Origin: Mesorhizobium zhangyense
GTDB lineage: Bacteria > Pseudomonadota > Alphaproteobacteria > Rhizobiales > Rhizobiaceae
NCBI RefSeq assembly: GCF_011045115.1
Contig: NZ_JAAKZG010000005.1
Coordinates: 62,001-126,000, forward strand
Length of the DNA: 64,000 nt
Direction of reading: 5' to 3'
The first letter of the stretch is position 1. The number at the start of each line of letters is the position of its first letter. The notes beneath the pieces were generated by a model. That model made no database searches, was not told where the DNA came from, and worked only from the letters and a program-made list of their open reading frames with translations. This document shows positions 7,951-17,549 of this stretch, one piece after another. The translations under genes were made by a program, and so were the position numbers.

Positions 7951-9363
7951 ATGAGCGCTCCGCGTACCCTCTACGACAAGATTTTTGACGACCACGTCGT
8001 CGACCGCCAGGATGACGGCACCTGCCTGCTCTATATCGACCGCCATCTCGTCCACGAAGTGACCAGCCCGCAGGCCTTCGAGGGCCTTCGCATGACGGGC
8101 CGCAAGGTGCGTCATCCCGAGCGGACGCTGGCCGTCGTCGACCACAATGTGCCGACCTCGCCGGACCGCAAGCTCGGCATCAACCGCAACGAGGAAAGCC
8201 GCGTCCAGATCGCGGCGCTCGCCCAGAACGCCAAGGATTTCGGCGTCGAATATTATTCGGAGAACGACGTTCGCCAGGGCATCGTCCACATCATCGGCCC
8301 CGAGCAGGGCTTTACCCTGCCCGGCATGACCATCGTCTGCGGCGACAGCCACACTTCGACGCATGGCGCCTTCGGCGCGCTGGCGCACGGCATCGGCACG
8401 TCCGAGGTCGAGCATGTGCTGGCAACGCAGACGCTGATCCAGCGCAAGGCCAAGAACATGCTGGTGCAGGTCGACGGCAAGCTGCCTGAAGGCGTCACCG
8501 CCAAGGACATCGTGCTTGCCATCATCGGCGAGATCGGCACTGCCGGCGGCACCGGCTATGTCATCGAATATGCCGGCGAGGCGATCCGCGCACTGTCGAT
8601 GGAAGGCCGCATGACGATCTGCAACATGTCGATCGAAGGCGGCGCCCGCGCCGGCCTGATCGCGCCGGACGAGAAGACCTACGCTTATGTCAAAGACAAG
8701 CCGCGCGCGCCAAAGGGCGAGGCCTTCGACATGGCGCTCGAATACTGGAAGACGCTGCACACTGACGAAGGCGCGCATTTCGACAAGGTCGTGGTGCTCG
8801 ACGCCGCCAAGCTGCCGCCCATCGTCACCTGGGGCTCGTCGCCCGAGGACGTCGTCGCCGTCACCGGCGTCGTGCCGGATGCGGAAGTGATCGAGGACGA
8901 GAACAAGCGCAACTCCAAGAAGCGCGCGCTCGAATATATGGGCCTGACCGCGGGCACGAAGATCACCGACATCGGCATCGACCGCGTCTTCATCGGCTCC
9001 TGCACCAATGGCCGCATCGAGGATCTGCGCGCCGTCGCCAAGGTCGTCGAAGGCAAGACGGTCGCCGCGACCGTCAACGCCATGATCGTGCCGGGTTCCG
9101 GACTGGTGAAGGAAATGGCCGAGGCCGAAGGCCTCGACAAGATCTTCATCGCCGCCGGTTTCGACTGGCGTGAGCCGGGCTGCTCGATGTGCCTTGCCAT
9201 GAACGACGATCGCCTCAAGCCGCATGAGCGCTGTGCCTCGACCTCGAACCGCAATTTCGAGGGTCGCCAGGGCTTCAAGGGCCGTACGCATCTGGTCTCG
9301 CCGGCCATGGCTGCCGCTGCCGCGATCGCCGGGCATTTCGTCGATATCCGCGACTGGCACTAG
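7951..9363 (+). CDS. leuC: 3-isopropylmalate dehydratase large subunit LeuC
   Basis: Aconitase-family enzyme (470 residues) of leucine biosynthesis that isomerises 2-isopropylmalate to 3-isopropylmalate as a LeuCD heterodimer. The three [4Fe-4S] ligands are present: Cys351 in GSCTNGR, and Cys411 and Cys414 in [30 protein letters not shown] and [10 protein letters not shown] are further active-site signatures. leuD is not next to it in this window, the normal state in Rhizobiales. The ATG at 7951 follows an AAGGA site. A 10-bp stem just after the stop probably ends the transcript. Confidence 0.97.
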   Translation: MSAPRTLYDKIFDDHVVDRQDDGTCLLYIDRHLVHEVTSPQAFEGLRMTGRKVRHPERTLAVVDHNVPTSPDRKLGINRNEESRVQIAALAQNAKDFGVEYYSENDVRQGIVHIIGPEQGFTLPGMTIVCGDSHTSTHGAFGALAHGIGTSEVEHVLATQTLIQRKAKNMLVQVDGKLPEGVTAKDIVLAIIGEIGTAGGTGYVIEYAGEAIRALSMEGRMTICNMSIEGGARAGLIAPDEKTYAYVKDKPRAPKGEAFDMALEYWKTLHTDEGAHFDKVVVLDAAKLPPIVTWGSSPEDVVAVTGVVPDAEVIEDENKRNSKKRALEYMGLTAGTKITDIGIDRVFIGSCTNGRIEDLRAVAKVVEGKTVAATVNAMIVPGSGLVKEMAEAEGLDKIFIAAGFDWREPGCSMCLAMNDDRLKPHERCASTSNRNFEGRQGFKGRTHLVSPAMAAAAAIAGHFVDIRDWH

Positions 9364-9380
9364 CCGGCAGCTAAACCCTC

Positions 9381-9413
9381 ATTTCACCGGGCGGGGCAAC
9401 TGTCCGGTGAAAT
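9381..9413 (+). terminator. Stem-loop after leuC
   Basis: ATTTCACCGG (9381-9390) and CCGGTGAAAT (9404-9413) make a perfect ten-pair stem with a 13-base loop, 17 bases past the leuC stop. There is no T-run, so it is either a weak terminator or a 3'-end stabiliser. Confidence 0.5.
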
Positions 9414-9463
9414 TCCGAGAGTTGTCACAACCGATTTAACCGGTTGTTTGTGGGTTCGCCATA

Positions 9464-10702
9464 GTGTTTGCCGCAACGGAAGCGGATCAGAGACACGGGC
9501 ACTTGGGGGCTAACCTTTTCATAGCGCTGCTTACGCCAGCGTTGTCGCTGGTCTTTGCATCGGCGTTCTTTCTGCTTTGGACGTACCGAAGGCATGGCCA
9601 CGTGATGGTGCTCTGCCTCTCCTACGTCGCTTATGCGGTCGGTTTTTTGCTGCAAAGCTTTGACCTGCCGATCGGTGTCGCGCCGACGAAGTTTCTCTCG
9701 AATTTGCTCCTGCTGATAGCCGCAGTCAGCTTGGCCACAGCCGCCGTGGCCCGCCACGACAGGCCCTCGCCAGCCAAACTTCTGTCGTTGCTTGGCTTTG
9801 CCGGCATTGCTGCGCTGAGCTGGTTTCTTTTCGTCCAGCCGAGCCTTGTCGGCCGCATCTTCGCCATCAACCTCGCCTGTTCCGGCATATGCATGGTGGT
9901 CGTCGCTGCCCTGAAGCCAGTACCCAGCAAGAGCATAGTCGACCGCGTCCTGATCGCGGTGTGCACACTGGCCGCGATAGACTTCCTTATTCGGCCGCTG
10001 ACGGCGATCTGGATCGGCGGCGAGGGCTACGGCGCCTACCACGCCTCGCTCTACTGGCTGCTGACAAATTTCTCCATGGTGCTCATTTCGGTGATGCTTG
10101 CGCTTTCGCTGACGACGGCCATCGCGCTCGACGTCATGAAGGAGTTGCAGGCCGAATCCCATACCGATCCGCTGTCGGGCCTGCTCAACCGGCGCGGCTT
10201 TGAAGAGCGGTCGGCAGCTTATGCAAGACGCCCCTCGGGAGCCTCCGTTCCCCTGGCAATCGTGCTGGCCGATCTCGATCATTTCAAGTCGGTGAACGAC
10301 ACCTATGGGCATGCCGTCGGCGATGCCGTCATCGCCGCCTTTGCCACGCATCTGCGTATTTCATCGGGCAAGGATGCGATTGTCGGGCGCATCGGGGGCG
10401 AGGAGTTCGCAATCGTGCTTCCAGCCAGCGACCTGATGACGGCGCGGCTTTTTGCGGAAGGTCTGCGCGCCTCGTTCACACAGCATCGCATCAAGGGACT
10501 GCCCGCCCATGCCGAGAAGGTCACGGCAAGCTTTGGCGTCGCCAGCCGCGCGACAAACGAGGATTTCGAATCCCTCATGCGCCGTGCCGACCAGGCACTG
10601 TACCGTGCCAAGAACAATGGCCGTGACAGCGTGAAACTGGCCGATCAGCTTCCAGCCGATGCCGACTGCGTTGTCGCAGGGTATTACGGCGGTCATATCT
10701 GA
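9464..10702 (+). CDS. Membrane-bound diguanylate cyclase (first of a tandem pair)
   Basis: About 412 residues from the GTG at 9464. A TTG at 9503 is an equally plausible start and would align the protein better with its neighbour. Residues about 15-215 hold roughly six or seven membrane helices, probably a sensor. The GGDEF domain spans about 230-390 with LADLDHFKSVNDTYGHAVGD and the active site GRIGGEEF. The allosteric I-site RxxD is absent: the residues nine and six before GGEEF are Gly and Ala. It should therefore make c-di-GMP without I-site product inhibition. It is paralogous to the next gene, as both share SGLLNR, DLDHFKS and GRIGGEEFAI. Confidence 0.88.
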   Translation: MFAATEADQRHGHLGANLFIALLTPALSLVFASAFFLLWTYRRHGHVMVLCLSYVAYAVGFLLQSFDLPIGVAPTKFLSNLLLLIAAVSLATAAVARHDRPSPAKLLSLLGFAGIAALSWFLFVQPSLVGRIFAINLACSGICMVVVAALKPVPSKSIVDRVLIAVCTLAAIDFLIRPLTAIWIGGEGYGAYHASLYWLLTNFSMVLISVMLALSLTTAIALDVMKELQAESHTDPLSGLLNRRGFEERSAAYARRPSGASVPLAIVLADLDHFKSVNDTYGHAVGDAVIAAFATHLRISSGKDAIVGRIGGEEFAIVLPASDLMTARLFAEGLRASFTQHRIKGLPAHAEKVTASFGVASRATNEDFESLMRRADQALYRAKNNGRDSVKLADQLPADADCVVAGYYGGHI

Positions 10703-10811
10703 ACATCGACCGACGCATAATTGCCGGGAATGTGATCCACCCCTGCTCCCACGTTAACGGGTTTTTCGGCTAAGTGTGGTTGTGTGCTCATACAAAAGGG
10801 GGCGCAACGGA

Positions 10812-12008
10812 ATGACTGGAGCAGGCGTTGTCCTGACAATAAACTTGGTTGTCGCCGGCCTGCTCGGCGGCTCATTCGCCATGGTTGCCGTCTATGACCG
10901 CAAGCAGGTGGCGGCGCGGTGGCTGGGTTTCACCTATGGTCTGGCGTTCGTCTATCTCCTGATCGAGTTCGCGATTTCGGTTTTCGGCGTGAACCCGGTG
11001 GTCGCAACCGTCTCCTTCGCCACATTCCTGGGCGCAATGGTGCTGTTCAATGTCGGCATGGCCCGCAAATACGAGGTGCCGGTGCCCTGGTGGTTGATGG
11101 GCTCGCTTTTCGTGGCGTCGGTCGTGTCGTGCTATCTCATACAGGACATGCCGCGGCAGTCGTTTACCCGCATGATGTATTATCAGGCGCCTTATTTCAT
11201 GATGCAGGCGATCGGTGCGTGGATCGTGCTTTCGGCCCGCCGTCGTGGCAAGCTCGAACTCATCCTGATGGGCCTTCTTGCGGCAAGTTCGCTGCAGTTC
11301 CTGACCAAGCCCTTCCTGTCGCAGGCACTCGGCGGTACGGGCGTCACTGCGCAGCAATATCTGCAGACCAACTATGCAATGGTCTCGCAATCGATGGGAA
11401 CGGTGTTCGCGCTGGCGATCGCGCTGCTCTTCCTGGTCATACTGGCCCGCGACATCCTTGCCGGTGTTACCGTGGCGTCTGAAACCGACTCCCTGTCGGG
11501 GCTGCTCAATCGTGGCGGTTTCGAGCGCCATGCCCGCGCAGCCCTGCGGGAGGCGAACCGCGGCAATACGCCGTTGGCGCTGGTTATCAGCGACCTCGAT
11601 CATTTCAAGTCGATCAACGACAATTACGGCCACGCCTCCGGCGATCGGGTGATCAAGGCGTTCGCGGGTTTCCTCCGTGACGCATCCTCCAACCATCATG
11701 TCGCCGGCCGCATCGGTGGCGAGGAATTCGCCATCATCATGCCCGGCGCCAATCTGGTGTCGGCGCGGCTTTTCGCCGAAGGCGCACGGAGTGCCTTTTC
11801 AGGCCTGCCGGTGGAGGGGTTGCCCGAAGGATTGCGTTTCACCGCCAGCTTCGGCGTTGCGGAACTTGCAGCCGGAGAGGATGTGTCGGAGTTGCTGCTG
11901 CGCGCCGACAGGGCGCTCTACGAAGCCAAGAAAGGCGGACGCGACTGCGTCAGGATTTCGCTGGCATCGGAAAACGGTAAGCGCAGCCCGTCGACCCGCA
12001 GGCGCTAA
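10812..12008 (+). CDS. Membrane-bound diguanylate cyclase (second of a tandem pair)
   Basis: 398 residues from the ATG at 10812, preceded by AAAGGGGG. About seven hydrophobic segments (residues 5-215) precede the GGDEF domain (about 235-390), which carries ISDLDHFKSINDNYGHASGD and GRIGGEEFAIIMPG. As in the upstream paralogue, the I-site is missing (Ser and His at the RxxD positions), so feedback by c-di-GMP through that site is unlikely. The gap of 109 bases allows its own promoter. The two genes look like an old duplication that diverged mainly in the membrane part, perhaps to sense different signals. Confidence 0.9.
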   Translation: MTGAGVVLTINLVVAGLLGGSFAMVAVYDRKQVAARWLGFTYGLAFVYLLIEFAISVFGVNPVVATVSFATFLGAMVLFNVGMARKYEVPVPWWLMGSLFVASVVSCYLIQDMPRQSFTRMMYYQAPYFMMQAIGAWIVLSARRRGKLELILMGLLAASSLQFLTKPFLSQALGGTGVTAQQYLQTNYAMVSQSMGTVFALAIALLFLVILARDILAGVTVASETDSLSGLLNRGGFERHARAALREANRGNTPLALVISDLDHFKSINDNYGHASGDRVIKAFAGFLRDASSNHHVAGRIGGEEFAIIMPGANLVSARLFAEGARSAFSGLPVEGLPEGLRFTASFGVAELAAGEDVSELLLRADRALYEAKKGGRDCVRISLASENGKRSPSTRRR

Positions 12009-12032
12009 GTCCAAGCAGACTTTGATCATGAT

Positions 12033-12410
12033 CTAGCGGCAGGGGCCGCCCTGAAGCGGAATCTCGCCCTGGTCAAAGCCGTACATATAGCTGCGGCCCT
12101 TGACCAGAACGGGCGGGCGGAAGCAGCCGCGCTCATAGGCAAATATGCCGCCGGGGCCTTCGATATGCACCACCTTTGGCCGGCCGGCCTGAGTGTAGCT
12201 CGAGAGTTCGCGGGCCATGTGGCCCTGGCCGACGACGATCCGCTTGTAGCCGGCAGCACTTTCAACGACGAGATTGCCGAAACTGTCTGCATAGACGCGG
12301 TCATGACTGTCGCCGGCTATCGCCGGCGCGGAAGTGCCGATGGCCGCGACGGCCAGAATCATCGGCAGGAAAAGCATCTTGCGGCCGTTCGAAGGCATGG
12401 CTTTCTCCAT
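12033..12410 (-). CDS. Small secreted protein of unknown function
   Basis: 125 residues from the ATG at 12410; an inner ATG at 12398 is preceded by GAGAAA and may be the real start. A signal peptide (MLFLPMILAVAAIGTSAPAIAG) is followed by about 90 residues of mature protein with two cysteines (RGCFRP and GGPCR at the very end) that could form a disulfide. I do not recognise the family. A full CtrA box lies 31 bases before the start codon, which suggests cell-cycle-timed expression of an envelope protein. Confidence 0.65.
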   Translation of the reverse strand: MEKAMPSNGRKMLFLPMILAVAAIGTSAPAIAGDSHDRVYADSFGNLVVESAAGYKRIVVGQGHMARELSSYTQAGRPKVVHIEGPGGIFAYERGCFRPPVLVKGRSYMYGFDQGEIPLQGGPCR

Positions 12411-12440
12411 CGAGCGAGGTCGATCCTCGATGGCATGACG

Positions 12441-12455
12441 TTAACGCTTTATTAA
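12441..12455 (-). promoter_or_regulatory. Candidate CtrA binding site
   Basis: TTAAC-GCTTTA-TTAA followed by C matches the CtrA consensus TTAA-N7-TTAA exactly and in its stricter TTAAC-N6-TTAAC form. It sits between the secreted-protein gene (start at 12410) and the lipoprotein gene (start at 12624), 31 bases from the former. Further TTAA motifs lie at 12472 and 12493 but not with correct spacing. Confidence 0.65.
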
Positions 12456-12623
12456 CCTTTGTTAAGAGCCTCGTACGTTTGCGGCGAAATGAATTAACAA
12501 ACGTGGTTAATTTTCAGTGTTTGTGCCTCCTTGGCTGCTAGCCGGGCTGATCACGGGATCCACGGGTGCGGTCGGCTGTCCCATGGTTGATCTTTCGGTG
12601 GCAAAACGGGTAGCTTGCGCGGC

Positions 12624-12992
12624 ATGTCAGACAGAAAATCGAGCGGCGGCGCGTTCCTGATTGCCGCATTTGCCATGATCCCGCTGCTGCCGGTCGCCTC
12701 CTGTGTTTCGGAAGGGCATGCCGGCGGGGCGGCCGCCAAGGCGACGGGCACGGAAACGACCAGCCAGCCCACTCACGCGACATACAGCTGCGGCCCGAGA
12801 GGCACGCTGACGGTCGACAATTTCCGTACCTCGGTGAAACTGGTCGATCCCGAAGGCGAGAGCGTCGATCTGCCGGCCTCGCCCGCCACGCAGCAGTCGC
12901 GCTATGGCGAGACGCCCTATGCGCTGGTGCTGGACGGCAAAGAGGCACTCTACATGAAAAGCGGCAAGGAGCCGGTGACCTGCAATCGCTGA
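12624..12992 (+). CDS. MliC-like lysozyme-inhibitor lipoprotein
   Basis: 122 residues. An N-terminal export signal ends in PLLPVASC, a lipobox with Cys at about residue 27, so the mature protein should be lipid-anchored. The rest resembles the MliC/PliC C-type lysozyme-inhibitor domain: THATYSCGPRGTLTV at its start, a SRYG motif, LVLDGKEALYMKSGKEPVTC at its end, with the two cysteines placed to form the family's disulfide. MliC proteins sit in the periplasm or outer membrane and block host lysozyme. Assignment rests on motif order only; a generic envelope lipoprotein is the alternative. Confidence 0.65.
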   Translation: MSDRKSSGGAFLIAAFAMIPLLPVASCVSEGHAGGAAAKATGTETTSQPTHATYSCGPRGTLTVDNFRTSVKLVDPEGESVDLPASPATQQSRYGETPYALVLDGKEALYMKSGKEPVTCNR

Positions 12993-13090
12993 TTCGCCGT
13001 TCTGGTTGCGCTGCAGCAGAGCGGGACCCGAAAGCGACGCCCCTGCACTTGTCGGCAATGGTTCAATTCGCCGTGAATTGTCATGCAGGC

Positions 13091-13104
13091 TTCAATCGAT
13101 TGAA
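13091..13104. promoter_or_regulatory. 14-bp perfect palindrome upstream of sdh
   Basis: TTCAATCGATTGAA is perfectly self-complementary and lies 185 bases before sdhC in an otherwise gene-free 296-base interval. It has the size of a dimeric regulator site but does not match the FNR/FixK consensus. No regulator can be named. Confidence 0.35.
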
Positions 13105-13171
13105 GCGGAAACAGTGACTTGACCCTCTCGCGCTTTTGACGAAATAGCTCTTCCGAAACGCTTTTCCGGCT

Positions 13172-13200
13172 TTGACGCGGTGCAAAAAGCGCATTAGAAC
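13172..13200 (+). promoter_or_regulatory. Putative sdh promoter
   Basis: TTGACG (13172-13177) and TAGAAC (13195-13200) are separated by 17 bases, fitting a housekeeping sigma promoter for the sdh operon with a leader of about 80 bases. Confidence 0.45.
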
Positions 13201-13288
13201 GCGGCTGTCCGAAGTCGCATTCCGAGAAGGCTACGCCGTATTTCCGCATCGGCACCTTCGGAATATATCGGGCGACGAAAGGGGAGCC

Positions 13289-13693
13289 ATGAGCAAATCA
13301 CCAGCCACCCAAGCAAGGCCTCTGTCGCCGCATCTGACGATCTATAAACCGCTGATCACGATGACGATGTCGATCATCCATCGCATCACCGGTGGGGCGC
13401 TTTATTTCGGCACGCTGCTGGTCGCCTTTTGGCTGATCGCGGCGGCGACCTCGGAGCAATATTTCGACTTCGTCAGCTGGGTTTTCGGAAGCTGGATCGG
13501 CCGGCTGATTCTGTTCGGCTACACCTGGGCGCTGATGCAGCACCTGATGGGCGGCATCCGCCACCTGATCTGGGATACGGGCGTCGGGCTTGAAAAGCGC
13601 ACCGCCTCGAAGATCGCCTGGGCGACGGTGATCGCGTCGGTCGCGTTGACCGTGCTGATCTGGGTCGCCGGCTACATGGCGCGGGGGATGTGA
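13289..13693 (+). CDS. sdhC: Succinate dehydrogenase cytochrome b556 subunit
   Basis: Membrane anchor subunit (134 residues) of complex II, binding heme b and ubiquinone with SdhD. Three membrane helices are visible. SIIHRITGG holds the conserved quinone-site Ser/Arg region and [12 protein letters not shown] contains the heme-ligand histidine. The ATG at 13289 follows GGGGAG at good spacing; longer frames lack support. It begins the sdhC-sdhD-sdhA-(GT25)-sdhB cluster. Confidence 0.95.
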   Translation: MSKSPATQARPLSPHLTIYKPLITMTMSIIHRITGGALYFGTLLVAFWLIAAATSEQYFDFVSWVFGSWIGRLILFGYTWALMQHLMGGIRHLIWDTGVGLEKRTASKIAWATVIASVALTVLIWVAGYMARGM

Positions 13694-13695
13694 TC

Positions 13696-14079
13696 ATGGC
13701 CGATATGCGCACACCTCTCAAAAAAGTTCGCGGCCTCGGTTCGGCCCGCGAAGGCACCGAGCATTTCTGGCGCCAGCGGCTGACCGCGATCGCCAACATC
13801 CCGCTCACGCTGTTCTTCATCGGCCTGCTGGTCTCGCTCAATGGCGCCAGCTATGCCGAAGTGCGGTCCGCGCTTGCCAATCCCTTCGTGGCGCTGATCC
13901 TGGCGATGTTCCTGATCTCCGGCCTCTACCACATGCGGCTCGGCATGCAGGTCATCATCGAGGACTATGTGCATGGCGAGGGCGGCAAGCTGGCGCTCAT
14001 CGTGCTCAACACGTTTTTCACCATCGCGGTCGGCGTTGCTTCGCTCTTCGCCCTGCTCAAAATCGCATTCGGGGGCTGA
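13696..14079 (+). CDS. sdhD: Succinate dehydrogenase hydrophobic membrane anchor
   Basis: Second membrane anchor (127 residues) with three helices. [20 protein letters not shown] carries the heme-binding histidine and the conserved tyrosine/aspartate region, and [13 protein letters not shown] is the typical N-terminal segment. The ATG at 13696 was preferred to the GTG at 13690; the latter would overlap the sdhC stop by four bases and is also possible. sdhA starts two bases after the stop. Confidence 0.94.
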   Translation: MADMRTPLKKVRGLGSAREGTEHFWRQRLTAIANIPLTLFFIGLLVSLNGASYAEVRSALANPFVALILAMFLISGLYHMRLGMQVIIEDYVHGEGGKLALIVLNTFFTIAVGVASLFALLKIAFGG

Positions 14080-14081
14080 CC

Positions 14082-15929
14082 ATGGCCAAGGATCAAAAAG
14101 GCAATGGCGCGGCACCGGCCGGCAGCGGTTACACCTATGTCGACCACAAGTTCGACGTGGTGGTGGTTGGTGCCGGCGGTTCGGGCCTGCGCGCCACGCT
14201 CGGCATGGCCGAGCAGGGGCTGAAGACCGCCTGCATCACCAAGGTTTTCCCGACGCGCTCGCACACGGTTGCGGCACAGGGCGGCATTGCCGCCTCGCTG
14301 TCCAACATGGGTCCCGATTCCTGGCAGTGGCATATGTATGACACCGTCAAGGGTTCCGACTGGCTCGGCGACATGGACGCCATGGAATACATGGTCAAGC
14401 AGGCGCCGGCTGCCGTCTACGAGCTCGAGCATTACGGCGTGCCGTTCTCGCGCACCGAAGAAGGCAAGATCTACCAGCGGCCGTTCGGCGGCCACATGAT
14501 GAACTATGGCGACGGCCCGCCCGTGCAGCGTACCTGCGCTGCTGCCGACCGCACCGGCCACGCCATATTGCACACGCTTTACGGCCAGTCGCTGAAGCAC
14601 AATGCGCAGTTCTTCATCGAGTATTTCGCGCTCGACCTGATCATGTCCGACGATGGTGTCTGCACCGGCGTCGTCGCCTGGAACCTCGACGATGGCACCA
14701 TCCACCGCTTCTCGGCCAAGATGGTCGTGCTGGCCACCGGCGGCTATGGCCGCGCCTATTTCTCGGCAACGTCTGCCCATACCTGCACCGGCGACGGTGG
14801 CGGCATGGTTGCCCGCGCCGGCCTGCCGCTTCAGGACATGGAGTTCGTGCAGTTCCACCCGACCGGCATCTACGGTTCGGGCTGCCTCATCACCGAGGGT
14901 GCGCGCGGCGAAGGCGGCTATCTCGTCAACTCCGAGGGCGAGCGCTTCATGGAGCGCTATGCGCCATCGGCCAAGGACCTTGCAAGCCGAGACGTGGTTT
15001 CGCGCTGCATGACGCTGGAAATCCGCGAAGGCCGCGGCGTCGGCAAAAACAAGGATCACATCTTCCTGCATCTCGACCATCTCGATCCGGCCGTGCTGCA
15101 TGAACGCCTGCCGGGTATTTCGGAATCGGCCAAGATTTTTGCCGGCGTCGATGTGACCCGCGAGCCGATCCCGGTTTTGCCGACCGTGCATTACAATATG
15201 GGCGGCATTCCCACGAACTATTGGGGCGAGGTGCTGAACCCGACCAAGGACAATCCCGACCGCGTGTCGCCCGGCCTGATGGCTGTCGGCGAGGCCGGCT
15301 GCGCCTCGGTGCACGGTGCTAACCGTCTCGGCTCCAATTCGCTGATCGATCTGGTGGTGTTCGGCCGCGCTGCGGCGATCCGCGCCGGCGAGGTGATCGA
15401 CCGCGCAGCACCCATTCCGCCGATCAATGAAAAGTCGGTCGAGAAGATCATGGCCCGCTTCGACCGCCTGCGTAACGCCAATGGCGGCACGCCGACGGCT
15501 GTTCTTCGCGAGAAGATGCAGAAGATCATGCAGGAAGACGCCGCCGTGTTCCGCACCCAGGAATCGCTGGCGCAGGGCTGCAAGCGCATGTCGGCGCTGT
15601 GGAGCGAGCTCAAGGACGTCAAGGTGTTCGACCGCTCGATGATCTGGAATTCCGATCTCGTCGAGACGCTGGAACTGGAAAACCTGATGGCCAACGCCAT
15701 TCCCACCGTCTACGGCGCCGAAGCGCGCAAGGAGAGCCGCGGCGCGCATGCGCGCGAGGATTTCTCGTCGCGCGACGATGCCGGCTGGCGCAAGCACACG
15801 CTGGCCCATGTCGCCGAAGACGGCAAAGTGACGCTCTCCTACCGCCCGGTTCACACCGAGCCGCTGGCCAGGGAAGAAGACGGCGGCATCAGCCTGGCAA
15901 AGATCGCGCCCAAGGCGCGGGTATATTGA
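14082..15929 (+). CDS. sdhA: Succinate dehydrogenase flavoprotein subunit
   Basis: 615-residue catalytic subunit that oxidises succinate to fumarate. GAGGSG (about residues 30-35) binds ADP of FAD, and His61 in [11 protein letters not shown] is the histidine that carries covalent FAD. Active-site landmarks include [23 protein letters not shown], the HTCTGDGGG segment and [20 protein letters not shown]. The length is normal and the C-terminus ends with the usual [10 protein letters not shown] tail. A glycosyltransferase gene begins four bases after the stop, before sdhB. Confidence 0.97.
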   Translation: MAKDQKGNGAAPAGSGYTYVDHKFDVVVVGAGGSGLRATLGMAEQGLKTACITKVFPTRSHTVAAQGGIAASLSNMGPDSWQWHMYDTVKGSDWLGDMDAMEYMVKQAPAAVYELEHYGVPFSRTEEGKIYQRPFGGHMMNYGDGPPVQRTCAAADRTGHAILHTLYGQSLKHNAQFFIEYFALDLIMSDDGVCTGVVAWNLDDGTIHRFSAKMVVLATGGYGRAYFSATSAHTCTGDGGGMVARAGLPLQDMEFVQFHPTGIYGSGCLITEGARGEGGYLVNSEGERFMERYAPSAKDLASRDVVSRCMTLEIREGRGVGKNKDHIFLHLDHLDPAVLHERLPGISESAKIFAGVDVTREPIPVLPTVHYNMGGIPTNYWGEVLNPTKDNPDRVSPGLMAVGEAGCASVHGANRLGSNSLIDLVVFGRAAAIRAGEVIDRAAPIPPINEKSVEKIMARFDRLRNANGGTPTAVLREKMQKIMQEDAAVFRTQESLAQGCKRMSALWSELKDVKVFDRSMIWNSDLVETLELENLMANAIPTVYGAEARKESRGAHAREDFSSRDDAGWRKHTLAHVAEDGKVTLSYRPVHTEPLAREEDGGISLAKIAPKARVY

Positions 15930-15933
15930 GACA

Positions 15934-16758
15934 ATGTCGACCACGCCGGGCATCCTGCTGATAAACCTGGACCGGAGTCCCGACCGCCTGGCGTTCATTG
16001 CCAGGCAGCTCGGCGATCTCGGCCTCGATTTCACGCGCCTGCCCGCGACGGACGCCAGCACGATCAGCGATGCTGAGTTCGCCCGGCTCGGCAACACCTA
16101 TATGCGCCCGATTTCGCGCTCGGAACTTGCCTGCCTGATCAGCCATACACGCGTCTGGCAGTTTTGCGTCGAGGAAAACCGACCGATTCTCGTGCTTGAG
16201 GACGATGTGATCCTGTCGGACAGGTTGCCCGCCTTCCTCAAGGAATTTTCCAGCCTGAAGACGGCGGATATCGTCAATATCGAGACGCGTGGCGCTGAAA
16301 AATGGGTATCCAGAAAAGCGGTCGTCTCGGCGCCTGAAAGCGGCGTCCAGCTCTATCGGCTCTATGTCGATCGTGGCGGTTCGGCAGGCTATATCGTCTT
16401 GCCGGAGGCGGCGCGAGCGCTGCTGAAACGCGCCCGCCACCATGCCGCGCCCTCCGATGCGTTCCTCAATCTTGCCGGCATAGCGCGGCTTCAGGCCGAG
16501 CCCGGTCTGGCCGCCCCGCTTTATGATGGCGGCGAGGACGGCGGCAGCCTCAAGGTTCCTTTCAAATCCACCATCACGCAGCCGAGCAAGATGTCGCGAC
16601 TGACGGTGCTGGTGCGTTATCCCCATTTCAAGCTGCGCAGGCTGGCCGGCCACATGGCCATGACGGCGCGCAAGCTCGGAACAACCGGTGTCGGCGTCAA
16701 GCGAAAGATCGCCGTTTGCCCAACCATCCTAGCTCATGCAAACAACTGGAGCGTCTGA
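15934..16758 (+). CDS. Family 25 glycosyltransferase inside the sdh operon
   Basis: 274-residue protein of the GT25 (LPS beta-1,4-galactosyltransferase LgtB/LpsA) family. The N-terminal ILLINLDRSPDRLAFIARQL, the SRSELACLISHTRVWQFCVEENRPILVLEDDVILSD block with its EDD metal motif, and the GGSAGYIVLPEAARALL segment are all characteristic. It probably adds a sugar to a surface polysaccharide. It fits between sdhA and sdhB with gaps of only four and three bases, so it must be co-transcribed and likely translationally coupled with them. A role in complex II is not expected; it looks like an insertion into the operon. Confidence 0.88.
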   Translation: MSTTPGILLINLDRSPDRLAFIARQLGDLGLDFTRLPATDASTISDAEFARLGNTYMRPISRSELACLISHTRVWQFCVEENRPILVLEDDVILSDRLPAFLKEFSSLKTADIVNIETRGAEKWVSRKAVVSAPESGVQLYRLYVDRGGSAGYIVLPEAARALLKRARHHAAPSDAFLNLAGIARLQAEPGLAAPLYDGGEDGGSLKVPFKSTITQPSKMSRLTVLVRYPHFKLRRLAGHMAMTARKLGTTGVGVKRKIAVCPTILAHANNWSV

Positions 16759-16761
16759 GCC

Positions 16762-17541
16762 ATGGTCGAACTTACCCTTCCCAAGAACTCCCAGATCAGA
16801 CAGGGCAAGACCTGGCCGAAGCCAGAGGGCGCCACCAATCTGCGCGAATACCGCATCTATCGCTGGTCGCCGGACGATGGCGAGAACCCGAGCATCGACA
16901 CCTATTTCGTCGACATGGACGATTGCGGGCCGATGGTTCTCGATGCGCTGTTGTGGATCAAGAACAACATCGACCCGACGCTGACCTTGCGCCGTTCCTG
17001 CCGCGAGGGCATTTGCGGCTCCTGCGCCATGAATATCGACGGCTCGAACACGCTGGCCTGCACCAAGGGCTGCGACGACATTTCGGGCGCGATCAAGATC
17101 TATCCGCTGCCGCATATGCAGGTGGTGAAGGATCTGGTGCCTGACCTCACCAATTTCTACGCCCAGCACCGCTCGATCGAGCCATGGCTGAAGACCGTCT
17201 CGCCCGAGCCGGCCAAGGAATGGCTGCAGAGCCATGACGACCGCGCCAAGCTCGACGGGCTCTATGAGTGCATCCTGTGCGCCTGCTGCTCGACTTCCTG
17301 CCCGAGCTACTGGTGGAACGGCGACCGCTATCTCGGCCCGGCAACGCTCCTGCAGGCCTATCGCTGGCTGATCGATAGTCGCGATGAGGCAACCGGCGAG
17401 CGTCTCGACAATCTCGAAGACCCGTTCCGGCTCTATCGCTGCCACACCATCATGAACTGCGCGCAAACCTGCCCCAAGGGTCTTAATCCCGCCAAGGCGA
17501 TTGCGGAGATCAAGAAGATGATGGTGGAGAGAAGGGTCTGA
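16762..17541 (+). CDS. sdhB: Succinate dehydrogenase iron-sulfur subunit
   Basis: 259-residue electron-transfer subunit. Three cluster motifs are complete: [15 protein letters not shown] with a later LAC for [2Fe-2S]; [12 protein letters not shown] for [4Fe-4S]; [17 protein letters not shown] for [3Fe-4S]. [16 protein letters not shown] contains the quinone-site tryptophans. The start follows GGAGCGTCTGAGCC. It is parted from sdhA by the GT25 gene. Confidence 0.97.
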   Translation: MVELTLPKNSQIRQGKTWPKPEGATNLREYRIYRWSPDDGENPSIDTYFVDMDDCGPMVLDALLWIKNNIDPTLTLRRSCREGICGSCAMNIDGSNTLACTKGCDDISGAIKIYPLPHMQVVKDLVPDLTNFYAQHRSIEPWLKTVSPEPAKEWLQSHDDRAKLDGLYECILCACCSTSCPSYWWNGDRYLGPATLLQAYRWLIDSRDEATGERLDNLEDPFRLYRCHTIMNCAQTCPKGLNPAKAIAEIKKMMVERRV

Positions 17542-17549
17542 TTCAACGC

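Noticed and set aside
13965-16097. A 710-codon open frame on the minus strand over sdhA
   Set aside because: It is antisense to a full-length sdhA with all catalytic motifs. Long antisense frames are expected in GC-rich coding DNA, and its translation is Arg/His/Gly-rich without domain signals.
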